NCBI RefSeq assembly: GCF_027460265.1
Contig: NZ_JAPZBC010000001.1
Span: 7,428,001 to 7,492,000 of the forward strand
DNA: 64,000 nucleotides
Direction of reading: 5' to 3'
From: Streptomyces sp. WMMC940
GTDB taxonomy: Bacteria; Actinomycetota; Actinomycetes; Streptomycetales; Streptomycetaceae
Under the pieces are notes generated by a model. The model was not told the origin of the DNA, did not search any database, and worked only from the letters and a program-made list of their open reading frames with translations. The translations under genes were made by a program, and so were the position numbers. Each line of letters starts with the position of its first letter. Position 1 is the first letter of the stretch. Below, piece after piece: positions 49,503 through 58,769 of the stretch.

Positions 49503-51076
49503 ATGAACACCAATCACGGGGCTGCTCCCCGAATGCGGTGGACCGTCTCCCGCGGGCTCGTCACCGCGACCGCGCTGGCCGCCGTGACCGCGCGGTGACG
49601 CCGAGTACGGCCATGGCCGAAAGCCCCGCCGCGACGCGGGACATGGTGGCCCGCGCGGCCGGCATCGGCACGACCGACACGCAGCGGGTGGAGGCCGCGG
49701 CCGTGGTCCGGCTGGACCCGACGGCGGACGTGCTCCTGCTCAGCGACTACGACTTCGTGCACGCGCTGTGGCAGAAGGCCCGGGACGCGGGCGAGAAGCT
49801 CGACGCGGTACGGACGGCGGCCGAGCAGGCCATGGCCGGTACGGCGGCCGAGGACCACGTGCGGTTCATCGTCACCGGCGTCCATGAGGCGTACCGGCTC
49901 GATCAGCAGCGCGAGCGGGACAAGGCCGAGGCGGAGCGTGTCGCACAGCTCGCCAGGTCGCGGGTGCTGCTGGCCATCGGCATCCCCGGCAACCCCGACC
50001 TGCTCGCGCTGACGGACGACAACTTCATCCGCGCGGTCGCCAGGCACCCCGCATCCGGTCCCGAAGTGCGGGCCGCCGCGCTGAAGGCACTGGTCGGGGA
50101 GGCGGCGGACTGGCGGGAGTTCATCGTCAACGGTGCCCGCGAGGCGCACGGGCGGGACGTGGCCAAGGAGCTCGAGGAACTGGAGGAGCAGAACCGCAAG
50201 GAGGCCGAGCGCCCCAAGGAGCTGGCCGCCCGCAACAACACTGCGGCCCTGTTCCGGCTCACACCCTCCCCGGCCATGCTCACGCTGAGCGACGACAACT
50301 TCATCCGCGAACTCCTCCGCCTGGCCCCGGCCGACCTCAAGGGGTCCGAACTGTCGCGGCCGCGCAGCGCGCGGTCCTGAGCTCCAACGCCGTGGACTGG
50401 AAGACGTTCATCCACGACGGCGCCGACGCCGCGTACAAGCGGGACGACGAGAACCGCCGCAAGAAGCTCGCGGAGGCCAATCGCAAGCTCGCCTGCAGAT
50501 CCAGGCCGCCGCCGCGAACAGCGGAGTGAACCCCCACCTGGTCGCCGCCGCGAAGAAGGTGCTCGCCGGGACCGACGACGCCGCCGTGGCGGAGTTCCTC
50601 AAGGAGGACACCCAGTACCGGCTCAAACGCCAGTCGCTCCAGGCAGGGGACAAGAAGCTCACGGGCTGGTTCGCCCGTCAGTCCAGCCCGGACGGCGGCG
50701 AGGGCTTCATAGGCCCCCTGGACACCAAGAGCAGGCAGTCCGATCGCGAGGACGCCACCTGGGTCATCGTGCCCTCCCTCGCGGGCATGCCGGGCTGCTA
50801 CTCCTTCGAGTTGGTCAGCAAGCCGGGCCACTACCTGAAGGGCGACAAGCCGTCGCTGCGCGTACGGATCGCCGCCGACGACCGCAGCGCGGCCTTCAGA
50901 CAGAGCGCGACCTGGTGCGCGACCAAGGGCCAGAACGGCTCGGGTACGTCCTTCAAGTGGGCCGTCGGACCTGAGGAGCGCTCGCTGCGCCACATGGCCG
51001 GCGAACTCTACGTGGCGCAGCACCACACCACCGACGACGCCCGACAGGCCTCCAGTTGGCAGATCACAGCCCCTCG
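49503..51076 (+). pseudogene. Secreted ALF-repeat/AbfB-domain protein with three frameshifts
   Basis: From the ATG at 49503 a signal peptide is read (RMRWTVSRGLVTATALAAVT), then TGA near 49598. In another frame the protein continues: VTPSTAMAESPAATRDMVAR and several ALF repeats (ALTDDNFIRAVARHP, REFIVNGAREAHG, TLSDDNFIRELL). A second shift near 50350 restores AVLSSNAVDWKTFIHDGADA, and a third near 50491 leads into QIQAAAANSGVNPH and an AbfB-like domain (SFELVSKPGHYLKGDK, RQSATWCATKG). ALF repeats are found in secreted actinobacterial proteins, and AbfB binds arabinofuranose. Three single-base shifts point to decay, though sequence errors are not excluded. Confidence 0.7.
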
Positions 51077-51367
51077 CTCCCTGAGCTGGAAGTGCGCGGC
51101 CCGCTGGGGGACCAACCAACAGGGCCCCGCGGTGTCCGGCCGTGATGAATCTCGAAGTCCAACGCATCCCCTGAGCTGGGGTGTTGCGACGTCCACTGGA
51201 ACGGAAGCCCGAGGGGGCCGGTCGGCGGGTCAGAGGCGTATCGAAGGTTCCCCAGCCGCTGCTCAGCGAGGCGCGACTCACACGGATGTCCCCAAGAGCC
51301 TGGGCAACAACCCGACACCTCACGAAGCCCAGTCGCAGGACCGACGCTGTTGTGTGGGGTGGTGCCG

Positions 51368-51541
51368 ATGTCGATGCGGCTGAAGGGTTCGGGGGAGATT
51401 CCGGCGGAGACGGTACGGGTGGCCCGGGCCGCGTTCCCGAAGGGAAGCCCGGCGATCAGGGTCCCGGACGAGTTGGGGCCGACGTGCCGCGATGAAGGAC
51501 TTCCCGATCTGCTCGCCTCCCGGGGGCGGCAGCCTTGGTTC
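51368..51541 (+). pseudogene. IS1182 family transposase, N-terminal remnant
   Basis: The frame encodes GEIPAETVRVARAAFPKGSP, then AIRVPDELGPTCRDEGLPDL and LASRGRQPW. This is the conserved start of IS1182-type transposases (ETxRVARAAFPKGxxxMRLRDELG). No catalytic part follows, and the frame loses similarity after 51541. It adjoins the frameshifted secreted gene. Confidence 0.55.
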
Positions 51542-51669
51542 CTGCCGCGGTCCGGAGATGCATTCGGGAGCGCGCACTGGGGTGCCACCTCGCCCTGTGA
51601 CAACCGCGCAACCTTCCGGGCCGCACCGGAGTCTGAAGGGGAAATACGGTCGTCGCAAGGAGGATGCCG

Positions 51670-51795
51670 GTGGACGAGGTCCTGGTGAAGGCAGTGAAGT
51701 GGGCTGCCCGCAGGGTGGCACTCGCACTCGACTACCTCAACCTGCGCGCTGGATTCGAGCAGTCGCGACGCGACGTTCGAAGGAGCCGGCGCTAG
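51670..51795 (+). CDS. Very small protein with excellent ribosome binding site
   Basis: A 41-residue frame from a GTG preceded at 6 bases by AAGGAGG. It reads VDEVLVKAVKWAARRVALAL, then DYLNLRAGFEQSRRDVRRSR. The first half is an amphipathic helix with alternating Ala/Val/Leu and Lys/Arg, and the end is strongly basic. The ATG at 51664 is also possible but too near the ribosome binding site. The size and charge suggest a DNA- or membrane-binding peptide. It is not a transposase piece that I recognise. Confidence 0.4.
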   Translation: MDEVLVKAVKWAARRVALALDYLNLRAGFEQSRRDVRRSRR

Positions 51796-52112
51796 TTGTT
51801 CCGCCCGGAGGGCCAGGTCAGCGACTCAGCGCACCTTCGGTGCGCGCCGGGGGCGTGGTAAATGCCGTGGCGCGCACCGGAGGTGCTTCTGTCCGCCCTG
51901 ACGTGAGCTGAGGCCGGTCCGGGAGGCTGAAGGGGTTCGTTCCGGCCGAAACCGAGGCTTCTGTGATGCCGGTGAGCTCGCAGGTCAGCATGGTACCGAG
52001 GGCCGTCCACGGGGAGTGTTGCTGTGAGCACGCGCGTCAGAATTCCTGATCCACCCTGGCCCTCCCGGAACGGCGAGTCGCCCGGCCATCCGGTGAGGGA
52101 GGGAGCAAGGCC

Positions 52113-53400
52113 GTGGACGTGCTGCACGAACGCTGTGCCGGCCTGGACATCAGCAAGAAGGACGCCAAGGTGTGCGTCCGCACTCCGAGCACGAAGCGGC
52201 GGGGAACGTTCACCGCCCAGACCACGACCTGGGGTTCGACGACGAACTCCGTACTCGCCCTGCGGGAGCATCTGCTCGCCGCCGAGGTCACCCTCGTCGT
52301 GATCGAGGCGACCTCGGACTACTGGAAGCCCTTCTATTACCTGCTGGCGCCCACGGCCTGGTACGGCCCTCGTTCGTGCCACCCGCACCGGTGCGCGAGC
52401 TGCGGGATCTGACCCGGGCGCGCACCCAGATGACCCGCGAGCGCGGGCAGATCGTCCAGCGTCTGGAGAAGCTGCTGGAGGACACCGGGATCAAGCTTGC
52501 CGCGGTCGCCTCCGACATCATGGGCGTCTCCGGGCGGGCCATGCTGGAGGCCTTCATCGCGGGTGAGCGCGACCCACAGGTACTGGCGGACCTGGCCAAA
52601 CGCAAGCTCCGCAACAAGATCCCCGAACTCACCGAAGCCCTGACCGGCCGCTTCCGCGCCCACCACGTCTTCCTCACCCGGCTGCACCTGGACCACTACG
52701 ACCAGCTCACCAGCGCCATCGGTCAGCTGGACGAGCGGATCGAGGAGGCGATGGCTCCCATTCGAGGCGCCCTTGAGCTGCTGGACACCATCCCCGGCAT
52801 CAACCAGGCCGTCGCCGAAGTGATCATCGCGGAGACCGGGGGCGACATGACCCGGTTCGCCTCCGCCAAGCATCTCGCCTCCTGGGCCGGCGTGTGCCCC
52901 GGCCACCACGAGTCCGCCGGCCGCACCAAGAACACCAAGGTCCGGCCGGGCAACCCGTATCTCAAGGGCGCCCTCGGACTCGCTGCCTTCGGCGCCGCGA
53001 GAACCAAGGACACCTACCTGCAGGCCCGCTACAAACGGCTGACCGCCCGCCGCGGACCGATGAAGGCCCTGGTCGCCGTCGAACACTCGATCATCACCGC
53101 GATCTGGCACATGCTCACCGACCACGTCCCCTACCACGAACTCGGCGGCACCTACTTCGCCCAACGCGACCCCGAACGCGCCACCCGACGCGCGATGGAC
53201 CGATGAAGGCCCTGGTCGCCGTCGAACACTCGATCATCACCGCGATCTGGCACATGCTCACCGACCACGTCCCCTACCACGAACTCGGCGGCACCTACTT
53301 CGCCCAACGCGACCCCGAACGCGCCACCCGACGCGCGATCACCGCGCTCAACCAACTCGGCTACACCGTCACCCTCAACCCGATCGAAGGCGCGGCCTGA
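52113..53400 (+). mobile_element. IS110 family element with defective transposase
   Basis: From the GTG at 52113 the frame has the IS110 start GLDISKKDAKVCVRTP and VIEATSDYWKPFYYLL (the first Asp and the Glu of the DEDD catalytic set). The segment that should carry the last two Asp (KTDVSDA) is absent: after about 52345 the reading shifts to a frame with RARTQMTRERGQIVQRLEKL. The C-terminal serine-type domain is there (LELLDTIPGINQAVAEVIIA, FASAKHLASWAGVCPGHHES, NPYLKGALGLAA). A 143-base tandem duplication near the end shifts the frame again. The element cannot make an active transposase. Confidence 0.8.
53054..53339 (+). repeat. Perfect 143-bp tandem duplication inside the IS110 element
   Basis: Positions 53054-53196 and 53197-53339 are identical, each starting GGACCGATGAAGG. 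As 143 is not a multiple of 3, the duplication shifts the reading frame: the transposase now ends RAMDR at 53206, whereas the original end (ITALNQLGYTVTLNPIEG) is read after the second copy to 53400. The identity shows that the event is recent. Confidence 0.92.
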
Positions 53401-53489
53401 CCGGTCACAGACCAAATGCCCGGCGGTCTCGACGGCCACCGGGCATCCAACCCTGCCCAAACAGACCCTGACCTGGACCTATTTACGCG

Positions 53490-53700
53490 TCAGAACCACT
53501 CGTTGAGGCCTGCGACCAGCACCGTCGCTTCGTAGCGGACGGCGAGTCTGTCGTATCCGGTAGCGACGGCACGGTGGCGCTTGAGCCGGTTGATTCCGCA
53601 CTCGACTGCGTGCCGCTGCTTGTCGTCGGTCTCTGTCGGACTTCGGCGGTCGGCCGCCCCGTGATCCGTTTGAGGCGGTTGCGGACCCGGTCCGCAGGCA
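53490..53700 (-). pseudogene. IS5 family transposase, C-terminal remnant
   Basis: The best frame reads [20 protein letters not shown] and [20 protein letters not shown], ending NEWF and a stop. This is the standard tail of IS5-type transposases (VExxIxxLKxxRxIAxRYDKLAxxxxAxxxLA). The catalytic Glu lies in AVEC. Upstream the frame breaks. About 90 bases separate it from the IS110 end. Confidence 0.65.
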
Positions 53701-53818
53701 CCGGAATCGTGGCCTTGACCTCGCGTCTACGTAATGGTGGAGTCGGGTATTGGAACTCTCTGAATGCCTCCCGTCCTCGGGGCTCCGCGTGGGTCCCCGG
53801 CGTGCTGCGGACCTGTAG

Positions 53819-54328
53819 TCAGGTCAGGTCGGTACGAGGGTCGATAGCCCAGTGGTTGGTTTGCAGGACTCGACCGGCGAAGGGCACGTCTTGCTTGCCC
53901 AGGAATCGGAAGCCGAGGGCTCGGCAGATGCCGTTGGACGGGGCGTTGGTTGTTGCCGGAAATGCGTGTATCAACCCCCACCGGCCGTCGTCGCGGGCCA
54001 GCTCAAGCAGCGTGCGGACGCCCTGCTTCGCGAGTCCCCGTCCCTGGTACTCCGGCAGCACCATCCAGCCGATCTCGGAGATGCGCTCGCCGTCTGCGTC
54101 GTGGGGCCACAACGTCACGGTTCCCGCGACCACGTCCAGCTCGGCCTCACCGGGCACGATCATCTTTGTCCAGTCGGTGTCCGCTGCCACCCGTTGAACA
54201 TCACGCTGGACCTTCGCCTCCATGTCCTCGCAAGGCAGCGGCCCGCCCAGCTCGGCCATCATGACCGGGTCGCATCGCATCCGGACGTAGGCGTCGACGT
54301 CGCCGTACTCAACATCACGTAGCAGCAT
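53819..54328 (-). CDS. GNAT family N-acetyltransferase
   Basis: A 169-residue acetyltransferase of the RimJ/RimL-like class. It starts MLLRDVEYGDVDAYVRMRCD and has GTVTLWPHDADGERISEIGW, then motif A in VLPEYQGRGLAKQGVRTLLE (Q-G-R-G-L-A at about residues 105-110) and FPATTNAPSNGICRALGFRF. AAGGGAG precedes the ATG at 54328. Such enzymes acetylate alpha-amines of proteins or small molecules. It lies just downstream of the recombinase module and in the same direction, 26 bases after it, so it may be read through from that operon. Confidence 0.82.
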   Translation of the reverse strand: MLLRDVEYGDVDAYVRMRCDPVMMAELGGPLPCEDMEAKVQRDVQRVAADTDWTKMIVPGEAELDVVAGTVTLWPHDADGERISEIGWMVLPEYQGRGLAKQGVRTLLELARDDGRWGLIHAFPATTNAPSNGICRALGFRFLGKQDVPFAGRVLQTNHWAIDPRTDLT

Positions 54329-54353
54329 CTGTGTTGCTCCCTTGCCTTTGGAT

Positions 54354-56774
54354 TCAGACGTCATGATGGCGGCGGCTGACCTCGGCCGCGTAGGCGCCCC
54401 AGTCCCCGGCGGCGGCTCGCTGCCATTTGACGGCGACGGTGATGTCGATGCCGAGGGTGCGGGCGAGGACGGCGGCGGGCAGCTCGGTGGCGAGCTGGAA
54501 CAGCGCGGTCGAGCGGGCTTCCGCGAGCCGGATGCCGAGTTTGCGGAGTCGTTCGCCCATGGCCCAGGCACTGATCGGACGGCCGGGCTGACCGCCGGGA
54601 AAGAGCCAGGGTGACTCTGTCCGGCCGAGGACAGCATGGCTGCGGCGAACCGCGACCTGTTGCAGGGCCAGGTCAGCGACGGGTGCGGGAAGCTCGAGCG
54701 GGACGGCGCCGAGGCGGATACGGACGGCTCCGTCCGTCTCCTCAATGTGGTCGATGGTGAGGCGGGAGATCGCCGCGGGCCACTGGGCATAGAGGAGCAA
54801 CAGCAGTCCGGCCAGGCGGTCCTCGGGCTTGACGGTGTCGTCGTGCAGCAGGCGACGGGCGGTGTCCCAGCGGGCCTCGTCGTCCATGGCCTGGGAGGGG
54901 CCGTTCCATCGCTCGGCCGGGAAGCTGAGATCGCGGGCGATCTTCTGGGAAAGGGCCCAGCGCACAAAGTGGCCTGCCTCCCGGCGGTGACGGATATCGT
55001 CGCTGGTCATCCAGCGTTCGAGGTCGACCTGACGGCAGGTGGCAATGCTCAAATTCTGGTCTTCGAGCCAGTCCAGGAGATGGACGGCCGCTCGCAGATG
55101 TTGCCGTGCGCCCGCGAGTTGGTAGTGCGTGATCTCCTTGCCGCGGCTGCGTCGGCGAAGCCGGCGCAGGAGGTGCCACGTCGCGTACCGATGCAGGATT
55201 TTCCGTCCCTCGGCAATCGCGTGGGAGGCGATGAGGTTCTCCACGTGCCGTTCGAGACGGACCATCTGCTCGTCCCGCGGAGGCAGGGTTCCGGTGGCGA
55301 CGAGGACGCTGCGGATGTGCTCGACGACCTTGCCTTCAGGAAGCTCGTCCAGGGCCTCATGGGTGAAAGGCCGGCGGCCGGAACCGAGATCGGACAGGAC
55401 GGTGGCGACGATGCCCTTGGAGAGCCAGCGCATCGCGGTGCCGGCTCGTTCGGTGTCGGCCAGGGCGTCGTGAAGGGACTGGAGCTTCGGGTTTATGGAA
55501 CCCGTGTCATCGGCGAGGAGTTCGTGGAGCCGCTGCTTGAGGCTGCAGCGGGGGCACGGGCCCGGCGCGTGCAGCCGTTCGGCTTGTCCGCAGGTGGGAC
55601 AGGGGCGCCAGAGCTCGGCATCCGGCGTGGTGCAGGGGCCGCAGACGGGGGCGTCCGCAGTGCCGGCGTGAATGCCGCGCATTCGTCCGCAGACGGTGCA
55701 GTGAGCTTGGCGCCTGTCACAGCCGCCGCAGCGGGGCAAGCCGGTGAGCTTCGAGAGCATGCAGGGTGCAGTGCGGCCGCAGATCGAGCAAAGCAGGATG
55801 GGCAGGGGACGGCAGTTCGGGCAGATCGGCCCGTCCGCGGTGCGGTTGCTGACCATGCGTGACTCGCCGCAGACGATGCAGGTCTCCAGGTTCGCCGGGT
55901 CCTTGACCAGGCAGCTCGGACACAGCGGTCGCCCCTCGGCGTCGCGGGTAGCCGGCTCGCGCCGAGCACCGCAGCGTACGCATTCTTCGAAGCGGGACTT
56001 GGCGATGCAGTTGCGGCAGACCCGCTGCCCGTCGAGCGGCTTGTCGATGCGGACCACCCGGTGGCAGCGAGGGCAGGCGGGCCGGACGATCCCGGCGACG
56101 CCGGCCTCGACCAGCAGGTCGATGAACCGCAGGATGGCGCGATGCGGCGCCAGGAATCCCTCCCCGGTCAGCAGACGAGGGTTCTCCTCCAGAGCCCAGA
56201 CCAGTCTCTGCCGGTAGGTGGGACGGCTGGGTGCCGTGCGGCGAAGGGCTTCGGCGATCACATCGCGGTCGGCGCCCGGGCCGATCGCGGTGATCAGTTC
56301 GTGGACGACCGCGGCAGGATCACGGTCATCGTTGTCGGGACACATCGAACAGCGCGGCAGGCCCCTGCGGTCCCGGAAGCTGACGCGTCGGACGTTTCCG
56401 CAGGCGGTGCACTCGGCTCTCTCCTGCCCGCAGACCGAGCAGTACCAGTCCTGGCCCTTGCGCTGGAGAGTTCGCAGCTTCTTGCCGCACTCCGCGCAGA
56501 CCGGTGCCGCGATCGCCAAGGCGCCGGCCTTGCGGAGCTCGATGAGCAGATCACCGATCGCCCGGGGTGCTGGGGACCGGCCGTCGGTCAGGAGCGCGGG
56601 TCGCATCGCCAGGGCCTTGGCCAGGCTCCGCGACTTCGCGCGGCCGCCCGCGACCGCGGTGACCACGGCCCGGATCCTCTCGGCGTCGAGTTCCTTCTCG
56701 ACATCGGTGACGAGGTCTGTGATCAGGCCGATCGGGTCCGCGACGGCGCGATCAAGCTGGTCAGCCGTGGTCAA
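54354..56774 (-). CDS. Zinc-ribbon protein with degenerate recombinase-like C-terminus
   Basis: An 806-residue protein, the third gene of a recombinase module. Residues about 90-410 contain a long series of CxxC pairs (CAECGKKL, CSVCGQ, CTACGN, CPRCHR, CVRCGA, CIVCGE, CSICGR, CTVCGR, CPTCGQ), giving about ten zinc ribbons. The rest is helical. Residues 560-806 follow the layout of a tyrosine recombinase domain (LLLLLYAQWPAAISRLTIDH, SPWLFPGGQPGRPISAWAMG, ELPAAVLARTLGIDITVAVK) but the Arg of the first box is missing and HxxR and the terminal Tyr are not seen, so it is probably inactive. TTG at 56774 overlaps the previous stop. Confidence 0.8.
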   Translation of the reverse strand: MTTADQLDRAVADPIGLITDLVTDVEKELDAERIRAVVTAVAGGRAKSRSLAKALAMRPALLTDGRSPAPRAIGDLLIELRKAGALAIAAPVCAECGKKLRTLQRKGQDWYCSVCGQERAECTACGNVRRVSFRDRRGLPRCSMCPDNDDRDPAAVVHELITAIGPGADRDVIAEALRRTAPSRPTYRQRLVWALEENPRLLTGEGFLAPHRAILRFIDLLVEAGVAGIVRPACPRCHRVVRIDKPLDGQRVCRNCIAKSRFEECVRCGARREPATRDAEGRPLCPSCLVKDPANLETCIVCGESRMVSNRTADGPICPNCRPLPILLCSICGRTAPCMLSKLTGLPRCGGCDRRQAHCTVCGRMRGIHAGTADAPVCGPCTTPDAELWRPCPTCGQAERLHAPGPCPRCSLKQRLHELLADDTGSINPKLQSLHDALADTERAGTAMRWLSKGIVATVLSDLGSGRRPFTHEALDELPEGKVVEHIRSVLVATGTLPPRDEQMVRLERHVENLIASHAIAEGRKILHRYATWHLLRRLRRRSRGKEITHYQLAGARQHLRAAVHLLDWLEDQNLSIATCRQVDLERWMTSDDIRHRREAGHFVRWALSQKIARDLSFPAERWNGPSQAMDDEARWDTARRLLHDDTVKPEDRLAGLLLLLYAQWPAAISRLTIDHIEETDGAVRIRLGAVPLELPAPVADLALQQVAVRRSHAVLGRTESPWLFPGGQPGRPISAWAMGERLRKLGIRLAEARSTALFQLATELPAAVLARTLGIDITVAVKWQRAAAGDWGAYAAEVSRRHHDV

Positions 56775-57121
56775 GGCCGGTCAACTCCTCTGATCCGAGC
56801 ACGCTTCGGGCGCAGTCCGCCGAGTCCCTCTGCGTCGGGTGCCGAGCCGCCGGCGGCTGCCTTCTTCGGCTTCTTCACGGCCCCGGCCGCCGCGATGGGC
56901 TCGATGAGGTCGCCCATGGTGCAGTCGAGGATGTCGAGCAGGGCCATGAGGATTCTCAGGCTCAGTCGCTCCGGCCGCTCGACGACGAGCCGGTAGACCT
57001 GGCTCGTGGACAGCGTGATGCCGCGTTCGGCGAGCGGAGGAAGGAGGTCGGTGGTGGAGAACATCCCGCGGTCGGCCATGACCTTGCGCAGGTGCCAGTG
57101 GTAGTCGAGCTTGGCGGCCAT
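56771..57121 (-). CDS. Small XRE-like helix-turn-helix protein
   Basis: A 116-residue protein. It begins MAAKLDYHWHLRKVMADRGM, and the helix-turn-helix is seen in LLPPLAERGITLSTSQVYRL with VVERPERLSLRILMALLDIL after it, as in short XRE-type DNA-binding proteins. The C-terminal third is basic and Ala/Gly-rich (AGAVKKPKKAAAGG). It lies between the recombinase (17 bases) and the zinc-ribbon protein (overlap). It is likely the regulator or accessory factor of the module. GGAGGG is 9 bases before the ATG. Confidence 0.8.
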   Translation of the reverse strand: MAAKLDYHWHLRKVMADRGMFSTTDLLPPLAERGITLSTSQVYRLVVERPERLSLRILMALLDILDCTMGDLIEPIAAAGAVKKPKKAAAGGSAPDAEGLGGLRPKRARIRGVDRP

Positions 57122-57137
57122 CGTCGGATCCCTCCTG

Positions 57138-58241
57138 TCAGGCCCCAGCGAACGCCGGGGCCAGTGCCTTATGCAGGGAAGTGTTCATGAAGTCGTCGCT
57201 GACGTGCGTGTAGATGGCCAGGGAGCTGTCGCACTCGTGGCCGACCTGCTGCTGGATGAAGCGGCGGTCAACCCCGTCCTCGGTCAGGTGCGTGACGTAC
57301 GAATGCCGAAGACTGTGCGGGGTCAGCTCTTTCGTCAGTCCGAGAGCGTCCCGGTATGCCTCGAACCGGTCGTTGATCGAGCCGGGCTGCAGGCGGCCCC
57401 CGCGCTCGGTGATCCACAGAGCAGGGTGATCGGGGAACCCGAAGCGCGGGCGGACGTTCTCGACGTAGTCGGCGACCGCCTCGACGGCCCAGTCCATCAC
57501 CGACAGCACGTTCCGCCGGCGCGGCGGCTGCCCCTTCTTGGCCTTGCCGTAGCGGACGTTGAGCGTGCCGTACCGGCCGAACTGGCAGGCCTGCGGGTTG
57601 CGTCCGAAGTCGACCACATCGAGCTTGGAGGTCTCGGTTCGGCGAAGTCCCCACCCGTAGATCACCTTGAAGAGGGTGGCGTCGCGGTAGGCCGCGAGGG
57701 CTCCCTTGCGTTTCGCCCGTACCGCTCGTTCGACCTGGTCGTCGGCGTAGTCGAGGAAGAGCTGCAGCTCTTCTCGCGTGAAGGGCCTGGCCTCGGGGTC
57801 TCCTTCGTAATCCTGCAGGTGAGGGAGGGTATTCCACTCATGGCAGATCGCCACCGGGAAGGTGCCGAAGGCTTCCTCGCAGGCCGGGGCCCAGCCGTAG
57901 CGGGCGTCGATGAGGAGCTCGGTGAACAGTCGGACGATGCCCTGGTAGCTGCGGACCGTGGACGGCGCCAAGTGTCTCTCGCTCGTCAACGAGGCGGACC
58001 ACTCGTCCAGGTGGGCGGGCGTCCATCGCCACGGGTACTCGTTCGTGAAGTCGAGAAACCGGCGGATCAGCCGTTCCCTCGGGTCGATCGTGTCGTCCTT
58101 CAGCCCTCGTGACTTCTGCTGAGCCCGCCAGCCCCGCAGCATCGCGTCGAGCATCGCGTCCTCGGGACGCAGCTGGACCACCCCGGAGACGAGCTCCAGT
58201 TGAGCCGACCCGGCCAGGGCCACCTTGCGCTGATGCACCAC
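57138..58241 (-). CDS. Tyrosine recombinase/integrase (XerC/D-like)
   Basis: A 367-residue site-specific recombinase. The N-terminal core-binding domain (SAM-like) includes ERHLAPSTVRSYQGIVRLF. The catalytic domain has Arg in IYGWGLRRTETSKLDVVDF, Lys in VRYGKAKKGQPPRRRNV, HxLR in LTPHSLRHSYVTHL, His in QQVGHECDSSLAIYTHV and the nucleophilic Tyr in AIYTHVSDDF. All six active-site positions are seen. The start is GTG at 58241, with GGAGGG 7 bases before it inside a small hairpin. It heads the module, read toward the small HTH and the zinc-ribbon gene. It is not next to a tRNA. Confidence 0.9.
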   Translation of the reverse strand: MVHQRKVALAGSAQLELVSGVVQLRPEDAMLDAMLRGWRAQQKSRGLKDDTIDPRERLIRRFLDFTNEYPWRWTPAHLDEWSASLTSERHLAPSTVRSYQGIVRLFTELLIDARYGWAPACEEAFGTFPVAICHEWNTLPHLQDYEGDPEARPFTREELQLFLDYADDQVERAVRAKRKGALAAYRDATLFKVIYGWGLRRTETSKLDVVDFGRNPQACQFGRYGTLNVRYGKAKKGQPPRRRNVLSVMDWAVEAVADYVENVRPRFGFPDHPALWITERGGRLQPGSINDRFEAYRDALGLTKELTPHSLRHSYVTHLTEDGVDRRFIQQQVGHECDSSLAIYTHVSDDFMNTSLHKALAPAFAGA

Positions 58242-58412
58242 TTCAGACCCTCCCTTCTGGAGGGCAGATCATGCATCAGATGGGATCAACTCGGCAACAT
58301 ACCTGCTCAGGAAGCCAGTCCATAGACCCTACGAACTCGTTCCACTTCCCGCATCGACCAGGCCACCTGCAGTTCCTCGCCCGCCTGATGCAATTCCCGA
58401 GGGTTCAGGTAG

Positions 58413-58640
58413 TCAGCGGTTGCTGCCGGCTTCGGATGCCTTGTCCGCGCGGACCCGATCGAGGCGCAGGCGTGGTCGGCGGCACGCGGACCTTTCCAGC
58501 ACGGGTTCGAACTGTGGCGGGTCTCCGTGCTGTCCGGCCGCGATCACGATCGCCATGGGCTTCTGACCCTGCTCGACGGCCAAGTGGAATTGGGTGGTGA
58601 ACCCGCCTCGCGACCGTCCCAATCCATACCGTCCCAATCC
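58413..58640 (-). pseudogene. IS5 family transposase fragment
   Basis: The frame reads GRSRGGFTTQFHLAVEQGQK, then PMAIVIAAGQHGDPPQFEPV, as in IS5 transposases (GRSRGGLTTKxHLAxDxxGxPLxxxxTxGQxxD). The Asp in this part is catalytic in the full protein (in the AGQHGD segment). Both the N- and C-terminal parts are missing. Confidence 0.65.
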
Positions 58641-58769
58641 ATGATCACGGGGCTCGGTGGGCGTACAGGACCAGGACGCCGCCGTCCGCGCCCCGCGCCG
58701 CCTGGGCCCCGGAGGGCGCCGTGCCGTAGCCCCGGCCACCATGGCGATCCTGGACGCGGCGACCATGTG

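Noticed and set aside
57138..58241. Recombinase as the integrase of an integrative plasmid (AICE)
   Set aside because: No excisionase of the usual type, no replication or transfer genes and no tRNA attachment site nearby; the three-gene module fits better.
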